From Streptomyces subrutilus (GTDB lineage Bacteria > Actinomycetota > Actinomycetes > Streptomycetales > Streptomycetaceae), in NCBI RefSeq assembly GCF_008704535.1, contig NZ_CP023701.1:248001-312000 (forward strand): a DNA stretch of 64,000 nt, read 5' to 3'. Numbering within the stretch: position 1 is the stretch's first letter; each line of letters begins with the position of its first letter. The notes below the pieces were generated by a model. That model did no database searches and was not told the origin of the DNA. It saw nothing but the letters and a program-made list of their open reading frames with translations. Of the stretch, positions 51,033 to 60,957 are shown piece after piece. Position numbers and translations under genes: made by a program.

Positions 51033-51667
51033 CGGGGCTGGCCCTCCGGCCGTAAGGCCACGGTCGGCCGGGTCACCCGGGTGGGTGGGCGCACTCACCG
51101 GAGACACCTCACGAAACCAGGCGTCATGTTGACGAGGCCTCTCGATGGGAACATTGAGCAGGTTCGACCTACTTCCACGGCGGCCTGGGCGGGTCCCATC
51201 GAGGCTCACTTCGGACCGCTACGGCAGTTCACCCTGGCAACTCGAACCACCCCGGCCGCACCGTCCAGACACGGGCCCCACACCCCCACCTGCGTTGACG
51301 GAGCAAGGGCACCCGCCACCACGACGCCCTCGCGGCCCAACGACGCGAACGCGCCCGCGTCCGCAGCGAGAAGGGCATCGGCCGGGGCGGCAGACCACCA
51401 CAAACCGCGGCCTGACCACCGAACCCGGCGAACCTTCCCGGTCACAGCACCAGCCGAAAAAAGAACCCACCAAAGGGGCTGGTCCTGGCTGAGTGGTGTC
51501 CGTTCGACCCCGTCCGGTGCGAGTCTAATAATCGACCTTGTCTTCGATCTCCGTGCACCTATACGTTTACCGACGGTAACCGGCGGTGACCGAGGTGGCT
51601 CAACCGGCCAGGATTCCACGGGAAGCGCCCTGTCCCAGGTCGAACTCGGTTTCATAGGGGGTCGGGG
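51033..51667. promoter_or_regulatory. Upstream region of the RHS toxin gene, with probable promoter
   Basis: No gene I can support in 635 bases. TTGTCT (51538-51543), a 16-base spacer, and TATACG (51560-51565) form a good sigma-70-type promoter about 100 bases before the RHS start, in a locally AT-richer stretch. ACGGTAACCGG at about 51573-51586 follows it. The part before 51480 is Arg/Pro/Thr-rich in all frames and probably decayed. Confidence 0.5.
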
Positions 51668-54600
51668 ATGACTGTCCTCGCGGCGGCTCGATTGCGTGCC
51701 AAGAACCTGCTGGTGATCTTGATCCTCGTAGTGCCGGCGCTGGGGTTGGTGCAGCCGGGCTGGGGCACGACGGCGGGAGCGCGGGCGGGTGCCGACTCCG
51801 CGGTGCGGAGCCCCGAACACCCCGAGGGCACGTCCTTCAACCCGAACCAGATCAAGGACGTCAAGGCGGCCGACCCCGGCTCCAGGGTGAACCTGGTCGA
51901 GGCGCCCTCGGCGAACAGCAGCGGAGACGCGCGGTTGTCGTACGCCCTGGAGGTGCCGAAAGGCCGCGCGGACCTGGAGCCGAAGCTGGCCGTCACTTAC
52001 AACTCGTCGGGGGCGAACGGGTGGCTCGGCGTCGGGTGGGACCTCGCCACCCCGATGGTCACGGTCGACACGCGGTGGGGCGTGCCGCGCTACGACGCCG
52101 GCCTGGAGACAGAGACCTACCTGCTGGGCGGCGAGCAGCTGACCCCGGTGGCGCACCGGAGCGCCTTGCGGACGCGCACCGCGGAGAAGGTGTTCCACAC
52201 CCGCGTGGAAGGCCGTTTCGAACGGATCGTGCGCCACGGCGACAGCCCCACGAACTACTGGTGGGAGGTCACCGACAAGCAGGGTGTCCGCACGGTCTTC
52301 GGCGGCACGGCTGACAGCACCCTGATCGACGGCGCGGGCCGAGTCGCCACATGGGCGGCGCGGGAGATCCGCGACGGCAACGACAACATCATGCGCTACC
52401 GGTACGCCAAGGTGGCTGACGGCGGCACGGCGGGCGCCGCGGTGCCGGGGAGCGACCTCTACCCGCAGAAGATCACCTACACCGGTCGCGGCGACACCGA
52501 CGGCAGGTACTCGGTGACGTTCATCCGGGACCGTGAGCGCGGCGAGCCCCGCCGGCCGGACGTGCGGATCGACGCCCGGTACGGGTTCAAGAAGGTCACC
52601 GCCGACCTGCTGCGGCGCGTCGAGGTCAAGCTGGACGACCAGCTGATCCGCGCCTACGAGCTGAACTACCGGACCGGCGCGTTCTCCAAGACGCTGCTGC
52701 AGTCGGTGTCTCAGTTCGGTGAGGAAAACCAGCTGTTCAACACCCACACGTTCGACTACTTCGACGACGTGCGTGACCAGTCGGGCAACTACAACGCCTT
52801 CGCCGACGCCAAGGGCTGGGCGGTGCCGGATGACGACCTCGGGGTGAACATCCGCGAAGGCGAGGCCAGCGCGATCTCGGCGAACACGTCGGCCGGCTTC
52901 GGCGCGCACCTGTTCGCCGGCTACAACGTGCAGGGGCTTCCGGCCAAGGAGGGTTCCGTCGGGTTGAAGGTCGGGTTCAGCGCGGGCCAGTCCGACGGCC
53001 TGTCGACGCTGACCGATGTGAACGGCGACAACCTGCCCGACAAGGTGTTCCGCAAGAACAACGACGTGTTCTACCGGCCCAATCTGGCCACGCCGGGTGG
53101 TGAGCCGAAGTTCGGCGACACGCCGATCAAGCTCACCGACCTTCCGGGGATCTCGACCGAGCGGACGCTGTCCGGCACCATCGGCGTCGAGTCATACGTC
53201 CTCACCACCTCGGCCCAGCTGGACTTCGTGGGTACCACAACGACCTCGGACCGGTTCTTCAGCGACGTCAACGGCGACGGCATAGCCGACCTGGTGAACA
53301 ACGGCGGCGTGCTGTTCGGCTACCTGGACGCCCACGGGCAGCCCGCCTACAGCGCGGACTCCACTCGCACCCCGGCGCCGATCGGGGGCGGCTCGGTGAC
53401 CGGCGAGATCGTCGGTGATCAGACCGCGCAGTTCAACCAGCAGGTGGACAACTCTCCGCTGCTGGACTCGGTGCGCCGCTGGGTCGCGCCCTTCGACGGC
53501 AACGTCCGCGTGGACGGCCGCGTGCAGCTGACCCAGGACCCCTCCCCGGCGCGGGCGGCCTACACCAAGGCCGACGGCGTGCGGGTCACCATCCAGCACA
53601 AGGACACCGAACTCTGGGCGCAGCGGATCGGCCCCGATGACCACAGCGAGTTCGCCCCGGGCAATGTGGCGTCCGTTCCGGTGAAGAAGGGCGACGCGCT
53701 CTACTTCCGCACGCAGTCCGTCCTGGACGGCAAGTACGACACCGTGGCGTGGGACCCGGCGATCACCTACACCAACCTGCCGGCCGGCACGGACGCGAAC
53801 GGGCTGGCGAACACCGTGTTCCGCGCGTCGACCGACTTCACCTTCGGCGGCAGGCCGTCCCTGGTGACCGTACCGGTGAACGGCACGCTGCGGCTGACCG
53901 GTGACGTGGTCAAGTCCAAGACGACCTCGGACGATGTGACCGTCGTGATCGAGAAGGGCAACGGCGTTCACGCCCCCGCGGAGGTGTTCCGAAAGGTTCT
54001 GCCCGCCGCGTCGACCGGCACCACCGCGATCGACCTGAACATTCCGGTCAGCATGTTCGAGAAGATGTCCTGGAAGCTGAAGACCGACTCCCCGATCGAC
54101 GCCTCGGCGGTGAGCTGGGCGCCGAAGGCGTACTACACGGCCGCGCAGGGGGTCGAGTCGGTCGTCGACGCCGCGGGCGATCCCACGATGGTGATCACCC
54201 CGCCGTACGACCAGACCATGTACCCGGCGGACACCCTCACCGCGCCGCAGCAGTCCTACAAGGCGACCAAGACCGGCCAGCTCAAGGTACGGCCGAAGGT
54301 GTCCCTCAACTTCAGCCTCCTCGGTGACTCCAAGATCGCGTTGACGGTGAAGAAGCGCGGCGGGCAGCTGCTCGGCAAACGGATCTTCCAGGCCAAGGAC
54401 ACCTTCTTCGGCGGCCCGAACCTGGATCTGACCGTGCCGGTCACCTCCGGCGACGAGCTCTACATCGACTACTCCACGACCGAGACCGCGCTGCTCGCCA
54501 CGCTCGTCGAGCAGTCCGCTTCGGTCACCTACGACGTGACATCGAGCTGGCCGGCCTTCACCCCGGCGCCCAGCGCCATGCACGGTTCCGTCGGCCAGGG

Positions 54601-57600
54601 CGCCTTCGCCCAGCCCTACCGCGGCTGGGGCGTGATCGGCTACCAGGGCAACCGAGACCGCGCCACCCAACCGCTCAAGCAGGCCGAACTCACGCTGGAC
54701 CAGAGCTTCAAGGACGCACTTCCCAAGGAGCCCAAGGAAACGGACGTCCCGGGGTTCACCGCGAATCCCCGGCTCACCATGCCCAGGCTCGCGGTGTTCG
54801 CCCCCGTGCCGGCCAAAGGCGGCTGGGCCGCTCAGGACGACTCCTCCTGGATCACCGCCGCGATGGCGACGAGTTCCCGCCTCGGCGCGGACACCATCGA
54901 CATCGTCACCGACGCCGACGTGGCGGGCGACCGGACGGCGATGCGCCGCGGTGTCACCGGCCAGGTCTCGGCAACCCTCGCGGCGGGCCCGTTCGGCGGC
55001 ACCGTGGTCGGCGGGATCACCGCGGGTTCGGTCGACTACCTCGACCTCAACGGCGACGGCTACCCCGACGTTGTGGGCGCCAAGGAGATCCAGTTCACCG
55101 ACATGACCGGCGCGCTCGGCGCCACGCGCGGCACCCTCGGCGGCAACGTGCGCGAGGCGGACAACGTCTCGGGCAACGTCTCGCTCTCCGCGGGCAGCGA
55201 GACCGCCACCATCGCCAGCGCTCTGGGCATGGCCGCACCCGACGCGGGCACCAGCGCCAACACCGCAACCACCGGCTCGGTCCAACCCTCGCTCGGCATC
55301 GGCGGCAGCCTCGGCGGCGGCGAGTCCGACGCCCGTGTCGACCTGATCGACATCAACGGGGACGGGCTGCCGGACAAGGTGTTCGCGGGCGGCGACGCCC
55401 AGCTGAACCTCGGCTACTCCTTCGCCGCCCGCGAACCCTGGTCGGCCGGACCGATCAACGACGCGTCCACCCGCAACGTCGGCGTCAACCTCGGGTTCAA
55501 CGTCGACCGCTACGGCTTCGCGGGCGGTGTCTCGGCCGAGCTCGGAACCTCGCTCACCAACGCGAGCATGATCGACGTCAACGGCGACGGCCTCACCGAC
55601 CGGGTGTTCACCGACGGGGCCAACCCGATCAAGGTCTCGGTCAACACCGGCACCGGCTTCACCGCGCCCACGCCCTTCCGCGGCAGCTTCCCCGAGATCG
55701 CCGTCGACAAGAACGCCAGTCTCGGCGCGGGCGTCTACTTCACCGTCGGCCTGCCCACTCCCGTCGGCGTTTTCGTCTTCAACCCCGGCGCCAGCGTGTC
55801 CACCGGCATCAGCCGAGCCGAAACTACCCTGCGCGACGTCAACGGCGACGGCCTCGCCGATCACGTCAAGTCGACCCGCGACAACGAAATGCTGGTCGCC
55901 ACCAACACAACCGGGCGCACCAACCTCCTGCGCGCGGTGTCGCGCCCCATGGGCGCGCGGATCGCCCTCGACTACGCCCGTACCGGCAACAGCCAGGCCA
56001 TGCCCGAGAGTCGCTGGGTCCTGTCCCGCACCACCGTCTTCGACGGGCAGACCGGCGACGGAGCCGACGACCAGCTCACGACCTACCGCTACGAGAACGG
56101 CACGTACGACCGGTTGGAGCGCGAGTTCCGCGGCTTCGGCACGGTCGTCTCGGAGGTCCGCGATCCCGGTGCGGGCGACGCCCTCTACCGGTCGGTGAGC
56201 GACGAGTACAGGACCGACAGCGTCTATACGAAGGGCCTGCTCGCCCGCACTCTCATCAGCGACGGCGCGGGCCGACCGTTCACCGAGACCGTCAACAGCT
56301 ATCAGCTCCACGACATCGCCACCGGCACCACGGCCGATCCGGCGGGCACCACGGCGTCGGTGTTCCCGCGGCTGACCCGGGTGGACAAGAAGTTCCACGA
56401 AGGTGCGCGGGCACCAGCGAAGACCACGCACACCGTGATGGCCTACGACGATTACGGCAACCTGACGGGATCGTTCGACGCCGGTGACGACGGCGTCGAG
56501 GACGACGTCCAGACCGAGTTCGAGTACACCGCGTCCGACCAGGCGTGCCGGGACCGCAACCTGGTCGGACTGGCCCGGGCCGTGTCCCAGCGCGCGACCG
56601 CGACCGACACCCCGCTCCGGCACCGCGAGGCCTCGGTGGACTGTGCGACGGGGGCGCTCCGGCAGATCAGGGAGTACGCGACCCCCACCGACATCGCGGT
56701 CACGGACCTGGCGTACCACCCGGACGGGAACCTGCGGTCGGTGACCCGTCCGGCGAACAAGTCCGGACAGCGGTACAAGCTGGAGTACGGCTACGACACC
56801 GTCGTCGGCGTGCACGTGGAGTCCGTCGTGGACAGTTTCGGGTACCGGTCAGCCTCCACGCACAACCTCAAGTACGGCCTGCCGGAACGGAGCACCGACC
56901 AGAACGACCAGCCGCTGTCGATGACGTACGACGGCTTCGGCCGGCCGGCCTCGGTCACCGGCCCGTACGAGGCGGGCAGTGGCAAGATCACCATCGACTT
57001 CGAGTACCACCCCGAGGCGGCCGTCCCGTACGCGACGACGAAGAACCTGGACCGCGACGCGGGCGGCGTCCGGGCGGACACCATCGACACCGTCACGTTC
57101 AGCGATGGTCTGAAGCGGGCGCTGCAGACCAAGAAGGACGCGTCGGTCGCCGCGTCGCCGGGGACTGCGCCGCAGCAGGTGATGACGGTGTCCGGGCGGC
57201 TGAAGTTCGACTTCCTCGGCCGCACGACGGAGACGTACTATCCGGTGACCGAGCCCAAGGGCGCGGCGAACACCAAGCTCAACGCCGCGTTCGACACGGT
57301 GGCCCCGACGAAGGTCTCGTTCGACGTGCTGGACCGGCCGGTCAGGACGGTGCGTCCGGACGGGGCCAGCACGACCAACGGGTACGGATTCGGGCTGGAC
57401 CGGGCCGGTACGACGCGTTTCGAGAACACGGTGACCGATGCCAACGGCAAGCAGCGCCGCATCTACACCGGAGTCCGGGACACGACCTCGGCGGTGAAGG
57501 AGCTCAGCGGTTCGTCGGCGGTCTGGACCAGCTACGCGAACGATCCGCTGGGACGGGTCACGGCCGTCACCGACGACAAGGACAACGTCACACGCGCCGC

Positions 57601-59893
57601 ATACGACGGCCTGGGGCGGCGCACGGTGTTCGACAACCCGGACGCGGGCCGGACCGAGACGCGCTACGACCTGGCCGGCAACGTCACGGCGAAGATCACC
57701 GCGAACCTGCGGGCCGCCGGCCGGAGCATCGAGTACGACTACGACTACGACCGGGTGAAGGCCGTCCGCTACCCGAGCTTCCCGGCCAACAACGTCACCT
57801 ACTCCTACGGCGCCCCGGGCGCGGCGGACAACGCCGCGTCGCGGATCACCGAGGTCCGGGACGCGGCCGGGACGACCACCCGCGGCTACGGGCCGCTGGG
57901 CGAGCTGACCAGGGAGACGCGCACGATCACCGCCACCGGCGGGGCACCGCGCACCTACACGACCGCGTGGCGCTACGACACGTTCAACCGCGTGCTGCAG
58001 CTGACCTACCCCGACGGCGAGGTTCTCACCTACGGCTACGACTCCGGTGGCCAGGTCACGCGGGCGACCGGGGTCAAGGCCGGGAGCGACTACACCTACT
58101 TGGAACGGCTGGACTACGACAAATTCGGTCAGAAGACCCTCCAGGAGACCGGCAACGGGGTACGCACGACCTACGCGTACAACGCCGAGGACCGCAGGCT
58201 CGCATCGCTCAAGTCAGCCGCACCCTCCGGAACGACGTTCCAGGACCTGGACTACACCTACGACCACGTCGGCAACGTCACCGCGCTGGCGAACTCCGCG
58301 CCGCGCAGCGCACTGATCGGCGGCCCGAGCTCCCAGACGTACGGCTACGACGACCTGAACCGGCTGACGTCGGCGTCCGGGCAGTACACGGACAAGAACA
58401 ACCAGGTCAACAAGTACACCCTGGCGCTGGGCTACGACTCCCTCCACAACATGACGAGCAAGTCCCAGCGCCACGAGATCACCGGCGGCGTCGCGGCCTT
58501 CCCGGCCGGCGCCCAGTCCCCCGGGCCGATCGAGCCGATCGACGACCCGGCGAACGCGGCCGAGGTGCAGGACAGGACGAGCTACGACTACGCCTACACA
58601 TACGGCGGCGCAAAGCCGCACGCACCGAGCCGGGTCGGCCCGATCACCCAGGCCTACGACGCCAACGGCAACCTCACCGCCACGGGGAACACCGCCGCGG
58701 CGGACATGCACAGGCAGTACGTATGGGACGAGGAGAACCGCCTCGCCTGCAACCAGGACACCACGGCCGCGACAGTCGAGCAGGGTCCCGCGGGCTGCGC
58801 GGACGCCACCGTGTCCTACGTGTACGACGCGGCGGGCGAGCGCGTGGTCAAGAACGGCGAAAGCCTGGCGCTGTACCCCAACCAGAACTACAGCGAGCGT
58901 GACGGCACCGGGTACAAACACGTCTTCATCGGCGAGAGCCGCCTGACGACCAAGACCGTCGCGGGCGGAGTCGAGAACGACCGGTCGTTCTACCACACCG
59001 ACCACCTGGGGTCGTCCGGGTACGTCACGGACAACACGGGCGCGGTGACCGAGCACCTGGAGTACTTCGCGTCCGGAGAGACCTGGGTGGAGGAACGCAC
59101 CGGGCAGGCGGACACGCCGTACCAGTACACCGGCAAGGAACTCGACAGCGAGACGGGCCTCAGCTACCACGGCGCCCGCTACTACAACCCGCGAACCCAA
59201 TTGTGGGCCAGCGCCGACCCGGCCCTGCCGGAGTACCTCGACACCAAGCTTGCGGGCGGAATCTCCGAACCCCGCAACCTCGCCGCCTACACCTACGCGC
59301 ACAACAACCCCGTCAAGCTGGTCGACCCCACCGGCCGGGCTCCCGAGCCCTTCAACGAGATCGCGGCCTTCATGGCCCGGGAGATGTCCGTCAACTCCCG
59401 CTCCGGCCCTGTGCAGAGGATGGCCGAGCTCAACAGGCCCCAGGGCGTGACGAGGTGGGTCAAGCCGAACTGGTACGCCGACAAGGCGGCGGCGATGGCC
59501 GCCTGGAAGGAGTACGTCAAGACCAAGGGCCCGTGGGACCACAAAGAGAAGATCATGGGCATGAACCGCGGCAAGGAAAACGACTCGGCCAACATTCCCG
59601 GCACCGTTCTGTGGATACGGGACGACTTCTGGTCCAACGTGCACTACGGCTACGTGGGCACGGCGGCCGGATTCAGTCCCGAGGTGTTGCTGGGGGCGGC
59701 GAGCGCCGTCGACGTGAAGGAGAATCAGCCCGTCTTCTCGGGCGACCCCACCTCGATCATGTTCGGTATCCGCCTCTATCAGGCATACGGCGAACAGGGC
59801 CTGACGGTCGAGAACCTCACCAAGGAGATCGTGAACCACCTCTCGGAACTCCAGAAGGCAAAGCTGGTAGAGATCGGACCGAGAGACAAGTAG
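51668..59893 (+). CDS. SpvB/RHS-repeat polymorphic toxin with a type 44-like toxin tip
   Basis: 2741 residues from ATG 51668. A signal/anchor (KNLLVILILVVPALGLVQPG) is followed by an SpvB/TcB-like domain (about 80-330; GRADLEPKLAVTYNSSGANG, WLGVGWDLATP), FG-GAP/VCBS-like repeats with VNGDNLPDK, VNGDGIAD and LNGDGYPD, then YD/RHS repeats from about 1580. The RHS core (about 2440-2555) has DHLGSSGYVTDNTGAV, ARYYNPRTQLWASADP and ends NPVKLVDPTGR, the usual cleavage/shell boundary. The last ~185 residues are the variable tip: GPWDHKEKIMG and WSNVHYGYVGTAAGFSPEVL match the polymorphic toxin type 44 pattern. Secreted weapon for contact or short-range competition. The tip activity is not established; a nuclease has been suggested for such tips. 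Confidence 0.88.
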   Translation: MTVLAAARLRAKNLLVILILVVPALGLVQPGWGTTAGARAGADSAVRSPEHPEGTSFNPNQIKDVKAADPGSRVNLVEAPSANSSGDARLSYALEVPKGRADLEPKLAVTYNSSGANGWLGVGWDLATPMVTVDTRWGVPRYDAGLETETYLLGGEQLTPVAHRSALRTRTAEKVFHTRVEGRFERIVRHGDSPTNYWWEVTDKQGVRTVFGGTADSTLIDGAGRVATWAAREIRDGNDNIMRYRYAKVADGGTAGAAVPGSDLYPQKITYTGRGDTDGRYSVTFIRDRERGEPRRPDVRIDARYGFKKVTADLLRRVEVKLDDQLIRAYELNYRTGAFSKTLLQSVSQFGEENQLFNTHTFDYFDDVRDQSGNYNAFADAKGWAVPDDDLGVNIREGEASAISANTSAGFGAHLFAGYNVQGLPAKEGSVGLKVGFSAGQSDGLSTLTDVNGDNLPDKVFRKNNDVFYRPNLATPGGEPKFGDTPIKLTDLPGISTERTLSGTIGVESYVLTTSAQLDFVGTTTTSDRFFSDVNGDGIADLVNNGGVLFGYLDAHGQPAYSADSTRTPAPIGGGSVTGEIVGDQTAQFNQQVDNSPLLDSVRRWVAPFDGNVRVDGRVQLTQDPSPARAAYTKADGVRVTIQHKDTELWAQRIGPDDHSEFAPGNVASVPVKKGDALYFRTQSVLDGKYDTVAWDPAITYTNLPAGTDANGLANTVFRASTDFTFGGRPSLVTVPVNGTLRLTGDVVKSKTTSDDVTVVIEKGNGVHAPAEVFRKVLPAASTGTTAIDLNIPVSMFEKMSWKLKTDSPIDASAVSWAPKAYYTAAQGVESVVDAAGDPTMVITPPYDQTMYPADTLTAPQQSYKATKTGQLKVRPKVSLNFSLLGDSKIALTVKKRGGQLLGKRIFQAKDTFFGGPNLDLTVPVTSGDELYIDYSTTETALLATLVEQSASVTYDVTSSWPAFTPAPSAMHGSVGQGAFAQPYRGWGVIGYQGNRDRATQPLKQAELTLDQSFKDALPKEPKETDVPGFTANPRLTMPRLAVFAPVPAKGGWAAQDDSSWITAAMATSSRLGADTIDIVTDADVAGDRTAMRRGVTGQVSATLAAGPFGGTVVGGITAGSVDYLDLNGDGYPDVVGAKEIQFTDMTGALGATRGTLGGNVREADNVSGNVSLSAGSETATIASALGMAAPDAGTSANTATTGSVQPSLGIGGSLGGGESDARVDLIDINGDGLPDKVFAGGDAQLNLGYSFAAREPWSAGPINDASTRNVGVNLGFNVDRYGFAGGVSAELGTSLTNASMIDVNGDGLTDRVFTDGANPIKVSVNTGTGFTAPTPFRGSFPEIAVDKNASLGAGVYFTVGLPTPVGVFVFNPGASVSTGISRAETTLRDVNGDGLADHVKSTRDNEMLVATNTTGRTNLLRAVSRPMGARIALDYARTGNSQAMPESRWVLSRTTVFDGQTGDGADDQLTTYRYENGTYDRLEREFRGFGTVVSEVRDPGAGDALYRSVSDEYRTDSVYTKGLLARTLISDGAGRPFTETVNSYQLHDIATGTTADPAGTTASVFPRLTRVDKKFHEGARAPAKTTHTVMAYDDYGNLTGSFDAGDDGVEDDVQTEFEYTASDQACRDRNLVGLARAVSQRATATDTPLRHREASVDCATGALRQIREYATPTDIAVTDLAYHPDGNLRSVTRPANKSGQRYKLEYGYDTVVGVHVESVVDSFGYRSASTHNLKYGLPERSTDQNDQPLSMTYDGFGRPASVTGPYEAGSGKITIDFEYHPEAAVPYATTKNLDRDAGGVRADTIDTVTFSDGLKRALQTKKDASVAASPGTAPQQVMTVSGRLKFDFLGRTTETYYPVTEPKGAANTKLNAAFDTVAPTKVSFDVLDRPVRTVRPDGASTTNGYGFGLDRAGTTRFENTVTDANGKQRRIYTGVRDTTSAVKELSGSSAVWTSYANDPLGRVTAVTDDKDNVTRAAYDGLGRRTVFDNPDAGRTETRYDLAGNVTAKITANLRAAGRSIEYDYDYDRVKAVRYPSFPANNVTYSYGAPGAADNAASRITEVRDAAGTTTRGYGPLGELTRETRTITATGGAPRTYTTAWRYDTFNRVLQLTYPDGEVLTYGYDSGGQVTRATGVKAGSDYTYLERLDYDKFGQKTLQETGNGVRTTYAYNAEDRRLASLKSAAPSGTTFQDLDYTYDHVGNVTALANSAPRSALIGGPSSQTYGYDDLNRLTSASGQYTDKNNQVNKYTLALGYDSLHNMTSKSQRHEITGGVAAFPAGAQSPGPIEPIDDPANAAEVQDRTSYDYAYTYGGAKPHAPSRVGPITQAYDANGNLTATGNTAAADMHRQYVWDEENRLACNQDTTAATVEQGPAGCADATVSYVYDAAGERVVKNGESLALYPNQNYSERDGTGYKHVFIGESRLTTKTVAGGVENDRSFYHTDHLGSSGYVTDNTGAVTEHLEYFASGETWVEERTGQADTPYQYTGKELDSETGLSYHGARYYNPRTQLWASADPALPEYLDTKLAGGISEPRNLAAYTYAHNNPVKLVDPTGRAPEPFNEIAAFMAREMSVNSRSGPVQRMAELNRPQGVTRWVKPNWYADKAAAMAAWKEYVKTKGPWDHKEKIMGMNRGKENDSANIPGTVLWIRDDFWSNVHYGYVGTAAGFSPEVLLGAASAVDVKENQPVFSGDPTSIMFGIRLYQAYGEQGLTVENLTKEIVNHLSELQKAKLVEIGPRDK

Positions 59894-60077
59894 CGGACGC
59901 ACGGCGGCCTGCTCACCGGGGCAGGCCCCGCCGCGTAACGACCGGCGGAGACCTGCCCCCACTACCTACATGGGTGGCTCCGCAATGGAGCTCCCGGCCT
60001 GCGGGCCCGGCATGAGGGACTGCAAGGAGAACGGCTCTGGCCCGTAGTCGGTGGTGACGTCGAGTAGCCGTCCATGG

Positions 60078-60265
60078 TCATGGTCGCGTGATGGATGTCA
60101 ACTGGGCCGGGAAGTCGTCGCCGACATGCCGTGAGGCGTAGAACTCGTCCACCGGGCAGACCAGCCGTACCCCGAACGCGGCCTCGATCTGGACGGCCTT
60201 ACGGGCCTGCAGAAACCGGTGGAAGCCCTTGAAGATCTGATTGTCAGCAAGACATGCAAAGAGAC
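60078..60265 (-). pseudogene. Unrecognised coding fragment downstream of the toxin
   Basis: The minus strand reads CLADNQIFKGFHRFLQARKA, VQIEAAFGVRLVCPVDEFYA and SRHVGDDFPAQL, stop at 60078. It has a clear coding pattern but no start: upstream codons come from an IS remnant in antisense. There is a faint likeness to TnpB-type transposase segments (AFGVRLV...FYAS), too weak to assert. It lies where an immunity gene would be expected, but on the opposite strand. Confidence 0.25.
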
Positions 60266-60312
60266 ACGCAGACCCCTGAAACGGCCAGGTCACAGGGCAT
60301 CCTCTCCCCGAG

Positions 60313-60483
60313 GAACAAGTGCCAGCCCCAGTTGAATGGGGGCAGGTGTTCGGCGATGAAGTCCTCAGCACGGCCATCCTCGACCGGCTCCTGCACCACT
60401 GCGACGTGATCTCCATCAACGGACCAAGCTGCCGGCTCAAGAACCGCCTCAAAGCCATCGAACGAGACACGGACGTGGCATAG
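60313..60483 (+). pseudogene. IstB (IS21 helper ATPase) C-terminal fragment
   Basis: The plus strand reads EWGQVFGDEVLSTAILDRLL, HHCDVISINGPSCRLKNRLK and AIERDTDVA, stop TAG 60481-60483. This is the very end of IstB proteins of IS21-family elements (WG-x-VFGD-x-V-x-x-x-AI-x-DRL-x-HH-x-x-x-x-x-x-x-G-x-S-x-R-x-K). The ATPase core is missing. Confidence 0.75.
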
Positions 60484-60598
60484 CCCCTAGCTCCAAGACT
60501 CACGAGGCTCTCGATGCCGGCTGCCTCTTTCCGCGGCGACCGGATCGCAAGGCGAGGTAGGCAGTCAACGCCGCAGCCCCGAGAGGCAGCAGCGGGGG

Positions 60599-60943
60599 CT
60601 AAACTGCCGTCCCCCACGACGTGAAGCTCTTGCCTACAACCTCAAGAGTTCCCCACGGCGTCCTGGCGGCGGACACTACCTCCCCTTCCTTGGCGTCATG
60701 ACGCACCCTCACGGTGCCCGTGCTCACGTCATCCACCAGCTGACCGGAGCACTCGACGTAGCTTGCTCTTCGACCTCCGCCTTCACGCTGGCACTGCGAA
60801 AGACGAACCCGGACTTCATCTCCGGCCAGACCCAGCCGCACGAGCCCTGCAGCCCCGGCCCACACCGTCGCCCCCGCAAACAGCACGGCTATCACGCTCC
60901 AGGCCGCGGGGGGCTGTAAAAGGAACGGTGTAACTCCGATCAT
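60599..60943 (-). pseudogene. Small membrane protein with an IS-derived N-terminus
   Basis: 114 residues from ATG 60943. Residues 1-12 (MIGVTPFLLQPP) are encoded by the left end of the adjacent IS256-like element read backwards. From AAWSVIAVLFAGATVWAGAA on there is a hydrophobic span and a soluble part, VRVRLSQCQREGGGRRASYV, ECSGQLVDDVSTGTVRVRHD, with two Cys as in small Streptomyces membrane proteins of unknown function. The IS insertion seems to have replaced the original start. Expression is uncertain. Confidence 0.45.
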
Positions 60944-60957
60944 GGAGGATTGCACCT
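60908..60957 (+). mobile_element. Left end of an IS256-family element
   Basis: GGGCTGTAAAAGGAACGGTG and TAACTCC lie just before the transposase start and have the look of an IS256-type terminal inverted repeat (GGCTGT...). The right end is absent because the element is truncated by fusion to other DNA near 61290. GGAGG at 60944-60948 is the transposase ribosome site. Confidence 0.5.

Noticed and set aside
53192-56815. 1207-residue open frame on the minus strand inside the RHS gene
   Set aside because: It is the antisense shadow of the RHS coding sequence. The plus strand has clear domains and repeats, while this frame has none and reflects GC-rich third codon positions.
60078-60265. Antisense fragment as toxin immunity gene or TnpB piece
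   Set aside because: No start codon or ribosome site, wrong strand for co-expression, and only faint similarity to TnpB; reported just as an unrecognised fragment.
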